NCBI GenBank assembly: GCA_964647485.1
Contig: CAZYHV010000006.1
Location: 77,076 to 141,075 of the forward strand
Origin: FW021-bin31 sp964647485
GTDB taxonomy: Bacteria > Bacteroidota > Bacteroidia > Chitinophagales > Chitinophagaceae
Reading direction: 5' to 3'
Length of the DNA stretch: 64,000 nucleotides
Translations under genes and position numbers: made by a program
In this document: piece by piece, positions 28,302 to 36,675 of the stretch
Position numbering within the stretch: the first letter of the stretch is position 1
Layout: each line of letters starts with the position of its first letter
The notes under the pieces: generated by a model
What the model saw: only the letters and a program-made list of their open reading frames with translations
What the model was told of the DNA's origin: nothing
Database searches by the model: none

Positions 28302-28454
28302 TACCACAACAACCGGTAAACCTTTCTGAGGAAATAACGATTCCCGAGCGTTCTATCGTAACCTTGGTCGGACAGGTAGAAGAATAACAATTATGCATCT
28401 CCTTTCCGGGATATAAATATGAATTGTATCTTAGACGTTTAAAAAATAAACAAA

Positions 28455-30413
28455 ATGTCCATTAAAAACTTATTATTTACTTTAATATTATGGATGGGTT
28501 TACCGGTCATTGGCTTGTCTCAAAAGACTTTAGAAGTGCAAAGTCCCAATCAAGAGGTTGTTGTTTACCTGAGTATGCAGGAGGGGCATGCCTTTTATAA
28601 TATCCATTACAAGGGTCAAGTATTTCTAGAGAATTCCCCCTTAGGATTAGAGACTTCCATAGGAAATTTTACAAAAGACTTGACAATCGTCGGTCATGCG
28701 GTAGACGTGAAGAAAGGGAGCTATCGAATGAAGAAATATAAAGACAGTCAAATTTCTTATGATGCCAATGAATTAACCGTTTCTTTGCTTAATAAAACAA
28801 AAGATACCTTGGAAGTCATTTTCTGGGTCAGCAATCATGATGTAGCTTTTTCTTATCGGGTAAAGGGAGCTCATGATCAGACCAACATTAAAATTTTCAA
28901 AGAGCATACCGGATTTAACCTTCCTGATGATGCCTCTATCTTTTTGTCTTCTCAAGCACGACCCATGACGGGCTGGAAAAAGACCAAACCCAGCTATGAA
29001 GAAGAATATTTATTCGATAAACCGGTAGGGACGCCTTCTAAATATGGCGTTGGATTTACCTTTCCCGGATTGTTTAAGTTACATAATCAGGAAGGATGGT
29101 TATTAATATCCGAGACCGGTGTAGATGGTCATTATGTTGGTTCTCGCTTGGGAGAAGGGAATAAGGACGGCTTGTATAAACTTCATTTTCCACAAAAAGG
29201 AGAGAACAATGGAATAGGAGCTACTTATGTAGCACAAGCTCTACCGGCAAAGACTCCTTGGCGCACCATTACGTTGGGAACCACTTTAAAACCTATTGTA
29301 GAATCGACTATCGCCTTAGATGTTGTCAAGCCCCAATATCAACCTTCCTGGAATTATCAGTTCGGTCGCTCTGCCTGGAGTTGGATCGTATGGAAAGACG
29401 GCAGTATTAATTATGAGGACCAAATAAAATATATTGACATGGCTGCCGCCTTGAATTTTCAATATGTATTAATCGACAACTGGTGGGATCAAAAAATTGG
29501 AAGAGGAAGGATGAAAGAATTGGTTGATTATGCAGCTTCCAAAGGTATAGGGATCCTTTTGTGGTATAACTCCAACGGATATTGGAATGATGCACCACAA
29601 ACCCCTCAGGATAAGATGAATACAGCACTTGCCAGGAGCAAAGAGATGACTTGGTTAGAAAACATCGGGGTCAAGGGTATTAAAGTGGATTTCTTTGGTG
29701 GGGATAAACAGACTACCATGCAACTGTACGAAGATATCCTTGTAGATGCCGATAAACATCATCTGTTAGTTACTTTTCATGGCGCAACTATTCCCAGAGG
29801 ATGGTTGCGGATGTTCCCCAATTATGTGACTTCCGAAGCGGTTCTGGCTTCTGAGAATATCACCTTTACTCAAGAGCACATGAACAAACATGCGTTAAGA
29901 GCTACGCTGACCCCTTTTATCAGGAATGCAGTAGGTCCTATGGATTTCGGGCCGGTCTTTTTGAATAAGAGACTTACTCGAGATCAAAAGGGAGGAGTGT
30001 GTCGCGTTACTACCGATGCTTTTGAATTGGCGACTGCGGTGCTTTATTTCTCTCCCATTCAATATTTTGGATTGACTCCCAATAACTTAGAAGAAAAACC
30101 AAAATTTGAGCTTGATTTTATGAAGAAAGTTCCAACCACTTGGGATAAAACCCTTTATCTGGGAGGGCAGCCGGGGAAATATTGTGCCATTGCCAGAAGG
30201 AAAAATCAGACATGGTATGTGGCTATCGTCAATGGGGAGAAAAAAGAAAAAGAAGTGACATTGGATTTGTCTATGCTGAAGAGCAGAGAAATACAATTAA
30301 TTTACGATAAAGAAGGCTTGTCTGCCGGTCAAAAAGAAATTCAGATAGCCAAAAACAAGAAATTTAAAGTGCATCTCTTACCGGATGGAGGTGCTGTGAT
30401 TGTTGGACACTAA
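28455..30413 (+). CDS. GH97 glycosidase (retaining alpha-galactosidase type)
   Basis: A 652-residue exported enzyme (signal ending near VIGLSQ). The N-terminal beta-sandwich (about 25-290) contains SPNQEVVVYLSMQEGHAFYNI; the TIM barrel follows (about 300-560; WSWIVWKDGSINYEDQIKYID, YVLIDNWWD, GILLWYNSNG), then a small C-terminal beta domain. In GH97, inverting alpha-glucosidases such as SusB use a glutamate base, while retaining alpha-galactosidases use an aspartate nucleophile. Here Asp412 in IKVDFFGG occupies the nucleophile position and Glu461/Glu467 (TSEAVLASE) are acid/base candidates, favouring alpha-galactosidase or a related retaining activity. First enzyme gene of the PUL block. Confidence 0.9.
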   Translation: MSIKNLLFTLILWMGLPVIGLSQKTLEVQSPNQEVVVYLSMQEGHAFYNIHYKGQVFLENSPLGLETSIGNFTKDLTIVGHAVDVKKGSYRMKKYKDSQISYDANELTVSLLNKTKDTLEVIFWVSNHDVAFSYRVKGAHDQTNIKIFKEHTGFNLPDDASIFLSSQARPMTGWKKTKPSYEEEYLFDKPVGTPSKYGVGFTFPGLFKLHNQEGWLLISETGVDGHYVGSRLGEGNKDGLYKLHFPQKGENNGIGATYVAQALPAKTPWRTITLGTTLKPIVESTIALDVVKPQYQPSWNYQFGRSAWSWIVWKDGSINYEDQIKYIDMAAALNFQYVLIDNWWDQKIGRGRMKELVDYAASKGIGILLWYNSNGYWNDAPQTPQDKMNTALARSKEMTWLENIGVKGIKVDFFGGDKQTTMQLYEDILVDADKHHLLVTFHGATIPRGWLRMFPNYVTSEAVLASENITFTQEHMNKHALRATLTPFIRNAVGPMDFGPVFLNKRLTRDQKGGVCRVTTDAFELATAVLYFSPIQYFGLTPNNLEEKPKFELDFMKKVPTTWDKTLYLGGQPGKYCAIARRKNQTWYVAIVNGEKKEKEVTLDLSMLKSREIQLIYDKEGLSAGQKEIQIAKNKKFKVHLLPDGGAVIVGH

Positions 30414-30421
30414 GCGTACTA

Positions 30422-31483
30422 ATGATGAAGAAGAAAAGAAGAATAAGAGGGTGTTGCATGGGACTGTTTTTACTCGTTTTAGTGAAAACGGGTAAAGGGG
30501 AAGTTGTTCCCTCTTTTAATATAATTCATCAAGCAATAACGTCTAATATTGACCTTATAAAAGGAAGTAAAGTAGCCCCTCAACCTATTGATTCCATTCG
30601 TTTGAGTGATCCTTTTATATTGGCCGATAAAGCTACGCATACCTACTATATGACCGGTACCGGAGGGCTCTTATGGAAAAGTAAAGATTTACAAAATTGG
30701 ACGGGGCCGTTTCAGGTGGTGGACATTGATTCCTCTTCGTGGATGGGTGCCCATCCGGCTATTTGGGCAGCTGAAATACATCAATATAGAGGGAAGTATT
30801 ATTATCTTGCTACTTTCACGAATCATCATATTGTTATAGATACGGTAAAAGGCCGACCTATTTATAGGCGGGCGAGCCAAATTCTGATGAGTGATAACCC
30901 GATGGGACCCTACCATCTTTTTGGAGATTCGACAGACCTTCCCGCCGATTGGTCCACCTTAGATGCTACCTTTTGGGTTGAAAAGGGGAAACCTTACATG
31001 ATTTATTGTCATGAATGGTTACAAAATTGGAATGGTACAGTAGAGAAGATTGCCTTAAAACCCGATTTGAGCGGTACAAGCGGGAAAAGGGATATCCTTT
31101 TCTTCGCCAATGAATCCCCCTGGAGCAAAGAAAAAATAGGAGGGCGCGTTGAACCCAATAGGGTGACAGATGGTCCTTATGTTTTCCGTACTGAAACAGG
31201 AAGTCTGGGTATAATATGGACCAGTTGGATTTTTAATAAATATACACAGGGAGTAGCTTATTCTGATGATGGTACCTTAGAGGGAAATTGGATACAGCAA
31301 AAAGCACCTATAACTCCTCCGAATTTTGGACATGGAATGTTATTCCAAACTTTTGAAGGGGAGTGGTTGATGTGTGTACATAGGCATAAAAAAGTAGATG
31401 GTCATACCGTTCGGATTCCTCATCTTTTCCATGTTGATCTTTCAGGAGATCGGTTGAAGGTGGGGCAACCCTATCATCCTTAA
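30422..31483 (+). CDS. GH43-like five-blade propeller glycosidase
   Basis: A 353-residue exported protein, 8 bases after the GH97 gene. Five-bladed propeller features of GH43 are readable: the base Asp63 in RLSDPFIL, the pKa modulator Asp181 in STLDATFW, and the region RVTDGPYVFR where the usual acid glutamate position reads Asp250. This TDGP variant is recalled from some Bacteroides GH43-type proteins, so it may be a subfamily feature and not inactivation, but the acid residue is uncertain. Likely role is removal of arabinofuranose or another side group in the periplasm. Confidence 0.82.
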   Translation: MMKKKRRIRGCCMGLFLLVLVKTGKGEVVPSFNIIHQAITSNIDLIKGSKVAPQPIDSIRLSDPFILADKATHTYYMTGTGGLLWKSKDLQNWTGPFQVVDIDSSSWMGAHPAIWAAEIHQYRGKYYYLATFTNHHIVIDTVKGRPIYRRASQILMSDNPMGPYHLFGDSTDLPADWSTLDATFWVEKGKPYMIYCHEWLQNWNGTVEKIALKPDLSGTSGKRDILFFANESPWSKEKIGGRVEPNRVTDGPYVFRTETGSLGIIWTSWIFNKYTQGVAYSDDGTLEGNWIQQKAPITPPNFGHGMLFQTFEGEWLMCVHRHKKVDGHTVRIPHLFHVDLSGDRLKVGQPYHP

Positions 31484-31504
31484 AAGAGTTTAAAATAGTA
31501 AGAC

Positions 31505-33451
31505 ATGATTAAAAAATTAATATTTCTAATACTTATTGCCGGTTTCTTTCCCGGGCTTTGCTTGAGTCAAAAGACCAGTAATTCGAGTATTATAGACCAC
31601 GCCATAAGCCCCCATCTATTCGGTATCTTTTTTGAAGATATCAGTCATGCTGCCGATGGTGGTTTGTATGCTGAGATGATCCAGAACCGTTCCTTTGAAT
31701 TTACGCCTGCAGATCATGGAGGCTGGAATGGTTTTTCCTTTTGGAATTATATAAAAACCGGTTTTGGATATGGGGAGATTTCTATTCATACGAATGACCC
31801 TGTTTCTGAGAATAATGAGCACTATGTTGTATTGGAAATAGATGAAGCAGGAGATGGGGTTGGTATTTCTAATGCCGGTTATGACAATGGCATTCCTGTA
31901 GAAGCCGGTACAAAATATTTCTTCTCTGTTTTTCTGAAACAACTTTCAGATCAGCCGGTAAAAATGGAGGTGAAAATAGCCGGTGAAGATGGACAGATTT
32001 ATGCTATTGATTCTTTTTATACTACCTCTACCTCCTGGAAAAAATATACGGATACTTTTGAAATCAATCAGACGAATGATAAAGCTCGTCTGTACTTGCT
32101 TGGAAAATCTCTTGGAAAGGTAGCCATTGATATGGTTTCATTATTTCCGGATAATACTTTCAAAGGAAGAAAAAATGGGTTGAGAAAGGATATTGCTCAA
32201 ACCATTGTCGCACTGAAACCTACTTTCATGCGGTTTCCGGGCGGTTGTTTGACACATGGTGATGGCATTCATAATATTTATCGTTGGCAAAACACCATCG
32301 GTCCGTTGGCTCAACGAAAAGGACAGCGTAATATTTGGGGCTATCATCAAAGCGTGGGACTTGGTTATTATGAATATTTCCAATTTTCTGAAGATATAGG
32401 GGCTGAGCCTGTTCCTGTGGTTGCTGCCGGAGTGAGTTGCCAAAATTCCGGTGGTAGTTGGCGTGTTGGAGGAACAGGACAGAGAGGAATACCGATGGAA
32501 GATATGGATGCCTACATTCAATCTATTAACAACTTGATAGAATATGCTAATGGCCCGGTGACCTCAGAATGGGGAGCAAAAAGAGCAGCCGCAGGACATC
32601 CTAAACCTTTTAATCTAAAATATGTAGGGATTGGAAATGAAGATAAGATTACTCCCCGGTTTAAAAAACGATTTAAAATGATTTATGATGCAGTTCATAA
32701 AGAACATCCTGAAATTACCCTGATTGGTACGTCCGGTCCTTTTCATGAAGGAGAAGATTATGAAAAAGGATGGGCTTTTGCACATCAATTAAACTTGCCG
32801 ATGGTGGATGAGCATTATTATGAAGACCCTGAATGGTTTTTGAATAATCAACATTTTTATGATGACTATGATCGGTCCAAATCAAAGGTTTATTTGGGAG
32901 AATATGCCTCCAAGGGAAATACCCTTTATAATGCACTTTGTGAGGCAGCTTATATGACCTCATTAGAAAGAAATGGGGATGTGGTAAGCATGGCTTCTTA
33001 CGCTCCACTCTTGGGAAGAATTGGTCATACTAATTGGAATCCCAACCTGATTTACTTTGATAAAACCGGCGTTTATCCCACGGTAAATTATTATGTACAA
33101 AAGCTTTTTTCACTAAATTCCGGTATCCATTATTATCCCGAAGTGGTTTCTTTTGATAGAGAAGATAAGACATTAGCACAATCTTGTGTGGTGGATAGTG
33201 CCGGGAATATTATTTTAAAAATAGTGAATGTTAGTAAAGAACCTGCAAAAGCATATCTCGATTTGTCTCCATTTAAAGGATTCGATAAAGAAGCCCATTT
33301 AAAACTACTCCAAGGCGATCCTAAAGATGAAGATACCCGAGAACATCCGGATAAGGTATTACCCAAAGGAAAGCTTTTGAAAGTCAAAAATAAAACAACC
33401 TATCAAGTGCCTCCTTACTCTCTCAGTGTAATTCGTATAAAAAAGAAATAA
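31505..33451 (+). CDS. GH51 alpha-L-arabinofuranosidase
   Basis: A 648-residue exported enzyme (signal MIKKLIFLILIAGFF). Residues about 25-220 hold the GH51 N-terminal region with a carbohydrate-binding-like insert (SHAADGGLYAEMIQNRSFE). The catalytic barrel shows RFPGGCLTHGDGI, acid/base Glu379 in GIGNED and nucleophile Glu466 in VYLGEYASKG; the C-terminal beta domain ends PYSLSVIRIK. GH51 enzymes release alpha-L-arabinofuranose from arabinan, arabinoxylan or arabinogalactan side chains. It lies in a tight run of PUL enzymes, 21 bases after one and 6 bases before the next. Confidence 0.95.
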   Translation: MIKKLIFLILIAGFFPGLCLSQKTSNSSIIDHAISPHLFGIFFEDISHAADGGLYAEMIQNRSFEFTPADHGGWNGFSFWNYIKTGFGYGEISIHTNDPVSENNEHYVVLEIDEAGDGVGISNAGYDNGIPVEAGTKYFFSVFLKQLSDQPVKMEVKIAGEDGQIYAIDSFYTTSTSWKKYTDTFEINQTNDKARLYLLGKSLGKVAIDMVSLFPDNTFKGRKNGLRKDIAQTIVALKPTFMRFPGGCLTHGDGIHNIYRWQNTIGPLAQRKGQRNIWGYHQSVGLGYYEYFQFSEDIGAEPVPVVAAGVSCQNSGGSWRVGGTGQRGIPMEDMDAYIQSINNLIEYANGPVTSEWGAKRAAAGHPKPFNLKYVGIGNEDKITPRFKKRFKMIYDAVHKEHPEITLIGTSGPFHEGEDYEKGWAFAHQLNLPMVDEHYYEDPEWFLNNQHFYDDYDRSKSKVYLGEYASKGNTLYNALCEAAYMTSLERNGDVVSMASYAPLLGRIGHTNWNPNLIYFDKTGVYPTVNYYVQKLFSLNSGIHYYPEVVSFDREDKTLAQSCVVDSAGNIILKIVNVSKEPAKAYLDLSPFKGFDKEAHLKLLQGDPKDEDTREHPDKVLPKGKLLKVKNKTTYQVPPYSLSVIRIKKK

Positions 33452-33457
33452 ACTAAA

Positions 33458-34453
33458 ATGATAAATGTTATGAAAAGCAACTTTTTAGGAAAATATAAGC
33501 CGGCCATACTTTCAGGGATATTGTTTGTTGTCCTATTATCCTTCTGTCAAAACACAAAGGCACAAACAGTCCACAATCCTCTATTTGACGGCTTTTATGC
33601 CGCCGATCCGACGATTGTAAAGTACAAGGATTCCTTTTATGTCTATGCGACGAAAGACCCTTGGGGTGGAGATGATTTAGCAGTCTTTGTTACGAAAGAT
33701 TTTATTCATTTTGAACAAAAACAAATCAATTGGCCGACGAAAAAACAATGCACTACTGATGAATCTTCAAGGGATATGGTCTGGGCACCATCGGTAGTAG
33801 AAAAAGATGGAAAATTCTATATGTATGTCTCTGTAGGCGGAGAAGTATGGGCCGGAGTTGCCGATCATCCTTTAGGACCATGGAAGAATATGAAAGCGGA
33901 TAACAGCCCACTGATTTCTCGGAATTATTTTCCGGGTTATCACATGATTGATGCAGAATGTTTCATAGATGATGACGGACAAGCGTATTTGTATTGGGGT
34001 TCCGGTTTGAACTGGGTCAATGGAAAATGTTATGTAGTGAAATTGCAGGCGGATATGTATCATTTTAAGGGAAAGCCTAAAGATGTTACTCCGCCTCATT
34101 ATTTTGAAGCCCCTTATATGCTAAAGCATAACGGAAAATATTATCTAATGTATTCACAAGGCAAGGCCGTAGACTCGAGTTATAAGGTTCGTTATTCGGT
34201 AGGAGATACTCCTTTTGGTCCGTGGAAAGAAGGAGCTACCAGTCCAATATTATCCAGTTCTAAAGATGGGAGAGTAGTTGGCCCCGGACATCATACTGTA
34301 TTTAAATACAAAGGACAGCTTTACATTCTGTATCACAAAATATTCCCCCAAGATAAAGATATTGTTTTACGCCAACTGTGTTTAGGGAAATTAGAATTTG
34401 ATAAGAAAGGGAGAATAAAAAAGGTAAAGTATCAGGATAGTTTACAGCTTTAG
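33458..34453 (+). CDS. GH43 glycosidase (arabinanase/exo-glycosidase type)
   Basis: A 331-residue exported GH43. The three catalytic carboxylates are in standard context: Asp50 in YAADPTIV, Asp165 in MIDAECFID and Glu217 in YFEAPYML. WAPSVVEKDGKFYMYVS is typical of the propeller blades. An alternative start at 33470 is possible and changes nothing functional. Members hydrolyse arabinan, arabinofuranosyl or xylosyl links, and single-domain forms like this are common in Bacteroides PULs. It starts 6 bases after the GH51 stop, so co-transcription is likely. Confidence 0.92.
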   Translation: MINVMKSNFLGKYKPAILSGILFVVLLSFCQNTKAQTVHNPLFDGFYAADPTIVKYKDSFYVYATKDPWGGDDLAVFVTKDFIHFEQKQINWPTKKQCTTDESSRDMVWAPSVVEKDGKFYMYVSVGGEVWAGVADHPLGPWKNMKADNSPLISRNYFPGYHMIDAECFIDDDGQAYLYWGSGLNWVNGKCYVVKLQADMYHFKGKPKDVTPPHYFEAPYMLKHNGKYYLMYSQGKAVDSSYKVRYSVGDTPFGPWKEGATSPILSSSKDGRVVGPGHHTVFKYKGQLYILYHKIFPQDKDIVLRQLCLGKLEFDKKGRIKKVKYQDSLQL

Positions 34454-34484
34454 AAATAAATTTTATTTTAGACAACAAAAAGGA

Positions 34485-35726
34485 ATGATGAATAAATTAA
34501 ACAAAGTTAAGAAATGGGGTTGTAAGTTACTTCTATTGATTCTATTGATATCTATTGCGCCCCTACATTCTTATGCTCAAGAAATAGGACAACAGGAAAG
34601 AACATATCTTGTCAAAAGTCTTGTCAAAATAGCAGACCCATTGTTGACTGCTTTAAGTCAAAACCAATTGGTTCAAAAGATGCCGGTAGAAGAAGTAGCG
34701 GAGGGAAGGGAAAAGTTTACTTATCTGGAGGGTTTTGGTCGTTTGTTGGCCGGGATGGCACCCTGGTTAGAATTAGGTCCCGATGATACCAAGGAAGGAC
34801 AACTAAGAGCCAAATACATTCAATTGGCAAGAAAATCTTTACACAATGCGACCGATCCGAATAGTCCGGATTTTATGAATTTCAACAAAGGGAAACAACC
34901 GGTGGTAGATGCTGCCTTTTTGGTACAAGCACTGTTACGGGCACCTGAGCAATTGTGGGAACCATTAGACAAAGAAACGAAAGAAAATATTATTAAAGCC
35001 TTAAAATCTACGCGTGTAATTACACCATATAACAGCAATTGGCTCTTGTTTAGTGCTATCGTAGAAGCGGGAATACTTAAGTTTACCGGAAAATGTGAGA
35101 TGGCGCCCATTGAAAAGGCGATTAATTCTCATTTAAAATGGTATGTGGGAGATGGTACTTATGGAGATGGATCTCATTATCATTGGGATTACTACAATTC
35201 CTATGTGATTCAGCCTATGTTGTTAGAGGTATTACATGAATTGGTGGCTGCCGGGAAAGAGCAATATCAAAAGACCTATGATTTATCTTTGAAGCGGGCG
35301 AGACGTTATGCCTATATTCAGGAATCTTTGATTTCTCCTGTAGGGACGTATCCTCCTTTAGGGCGCTCTTTAGCCTATCGGTTTGGTGCTTTTCAATTAC
35401 TATCTAAAATAGCTCTGATGCAAAAACTACCAAAGGATGTAAAACCACAAGAAGTACGTGCCGCTTTATATACGGTGATAAAAAGACAGCTTTCTGCACC
35501 CGGAACTTTTGATAAAAAGGGTTGGTTACAGATAGGTATGGTAGGTCATCAACGCGCCATTGCACAAGGATATATTTCTACCGGCAGTCTCTATCTCTGT
35601 TCGGAGGCTTTCTTGATTTTAGGTTTACCTCCGGAGAATGAATTCTGGCAGGGACCGGATGAAGACTGGATTAGTAAGAAAGTGTGGGAAGGGCAGAATG
35701 TGCATATTCATCATTCGATTAATTAA
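34485..35726 (+). CDS. DUF2264 protein, probable exo-glycosidase of the PUL
   Basis: A 413-residue exported protein (signal ending LHSYAQ). It matches the DUF2264 pattern: AEGREKFTYLEGFGRLLAGMAPWLEL, FNKGKQPVVDAAFLVQALLR, a central H-x-H-W-D-Y-Y-N-S-Y motif starting at His231, and GRSLAYRFGAFQLLS. The helix-rich sequence fits an alpha/alpha barrel. From memory, some PUL proteins of this type belong to a CAZy family with beta-glucuronidase activity on arabinogalactan (possibly GH154); I could not check this, so the activity is an inference. It ends 10 bases before the GH16 start. Confidence 0.75.
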   Translation: MMNKLNKVKKWGCKLLLLILLISIAPLHSYAQEIGQQERTYLVKSLVKIADPLLTALSQNQLVQKMPVEEVAEGREKFTYLEGFGRLLAGMAPWLELGPDDTKEGQLRAKYIQLARKSLHNATDPNSPDFMNFNKGKQPVVDAAFLVQALLRAPEQLWEPLDKETKENIIKALKSTRVITPYNSNWLLFSAIVEAGILKFTGKCEMAPIEKAINSHLKWYVGDGTYGDGSHYHWDYYNSYVIQPMLLEVLHELVAAGKEQYQKTYDLSLKRARRYAYIQESLISPVGTYPPLGRSLAYRFGAFQLLSKIALMQKLPKDVKPQEVRAALYTVIKRQLSAPGTFDKKGWLQIGMVGHQRAIAQGYISTGSLYLCSEAFLILGLPPENEFWQGPDEDWISKKVWEGQNVHIHHSIN

Positions 35727-35736
35727 AGGATGTGTT

Positions 35737-36675
35737 TTGGCTAGGAAAACCGTATTAAATAAGCTGCTCTTGCTGTTGTTGGTTTTATCTTTTTTTGGAT
35801 GCAAAAACCAGAAGAAAAGTGAAAGTAAAATGAAAACACAGGGGAGTGACGCTCCTGAAGGATATGTCAAGATTTGGGAAGACCATTTTGAAGGATCCCA
35901 TCTTGATAATAAGAATTGGATCGTAGGTTCTTTGAAAGACTCAGTTACCGGAGATTTGGTACCCGGGGCTGTAGGAGCCCACCTACTCAATCAAGATTAT
36001 GCCGGATATATTACAAAAGAAGATGCCTATGTAAAAGATGGATGTTTGGTGTTGCGCAATCAAAAGAGAAATATTACAGGAACAAGTCCTAAAGGAAAAT
36101 TTCAGTATACCAGCGGATGGATCATGTCTATGCATCGGGTATTTTTTAATAAAGGATATGTGGAAATACGGGCTAAATTCCCATCCGGAGATAAAGTATG
36201 GCCGGCTTTTTGGCTCATTCCGGAAAATCTGTCATGGCCGCCTGAGATTGATATGTTTGAATATTTCGGATATCGAAAAGATGTAGGAGCCGACCTTATG
36301 GGGAATCATTTGGTTTGTGGTACAGCTGCTGACCAGAAATGGTTTGAATCCTGGATTCACGATTATGATTCAAAGTATGATAATCCATCTTGGCATGTTT
36401 ATGGTTTTCAATGGACCTCTGATTCTCTGGTGTGGTATATTGATCATAAAAGAGTACATAGGTTGTTGAAAAATACAGAGGTATCTAAAAATTGCTGGCC
36501 GGATGGGAAGATGTATATGGTGTTAAACAATGGCGTCAGAACAGCCGCTCCGGATTCCACGACTAAATGGCCCAATTTTGTCAAGGTGGATTATATAAAA
36601 TGGTATCAGTTGAAAGATCAGGTAATGAAAAAGGATTCAATAAAAGGAATATTAAAATTAAAATCACATGGTTAA
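35737..36675 (+). CDS. GH16 endo-glycanase lipoprotein (starts with TTG)
   Basis: A 312-residue GH16 enzyme. The catalytic motif EIDMFE is intact: nucleophile Glu170, Asp172 and acid/base Glu175. Other family signs are YTSGWIMSMHRVFFNKGYVEIRAKFP and WHVYGFQWTSDSLVWYID. I place the start at TTG 35737: it gives a lipoprotein signal with lipobox SFFGC (Cys21) and has AAAGGA 6 bases upstream. The next ATG (35831) would lose the signal, while ATG 35698 would overlap the DUF2264 gene. As the block's only obvious endo-acting enzyme it may be the surface enzyme making the first cuts. Its 3' end overlaps the GH2 gene by 8 bases. Confidence 0.88.
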   Translation: MARKTVLNKLLLLLLVLSFFGCKNQKKSESKMKTQGSDAPEGYVKIWEDHFEGSHLDNKNWIVGSLKDSVTGDLVPGAVGAHLLNQDYAGYITKEDAYVKDGCLVLRNQKRNITGTSPKGKFQYTSGWIMSMHRVFFNKGYVEIRAKFPSGDKVWPAFWLIPENLSWPPEIDMFEYFGYRKDVGADLMGNHLVCGTAADQKWFESWIHDYDSKYDNPSWHVYGFQWTSDSLVWYIDHKRVHRLLKNTEVSKNCWPDGKMYMVLNNGVRTAAPDSTTKWPNFVKVDYIKWYQLKDQVMKKDSIKGILKLKSHG

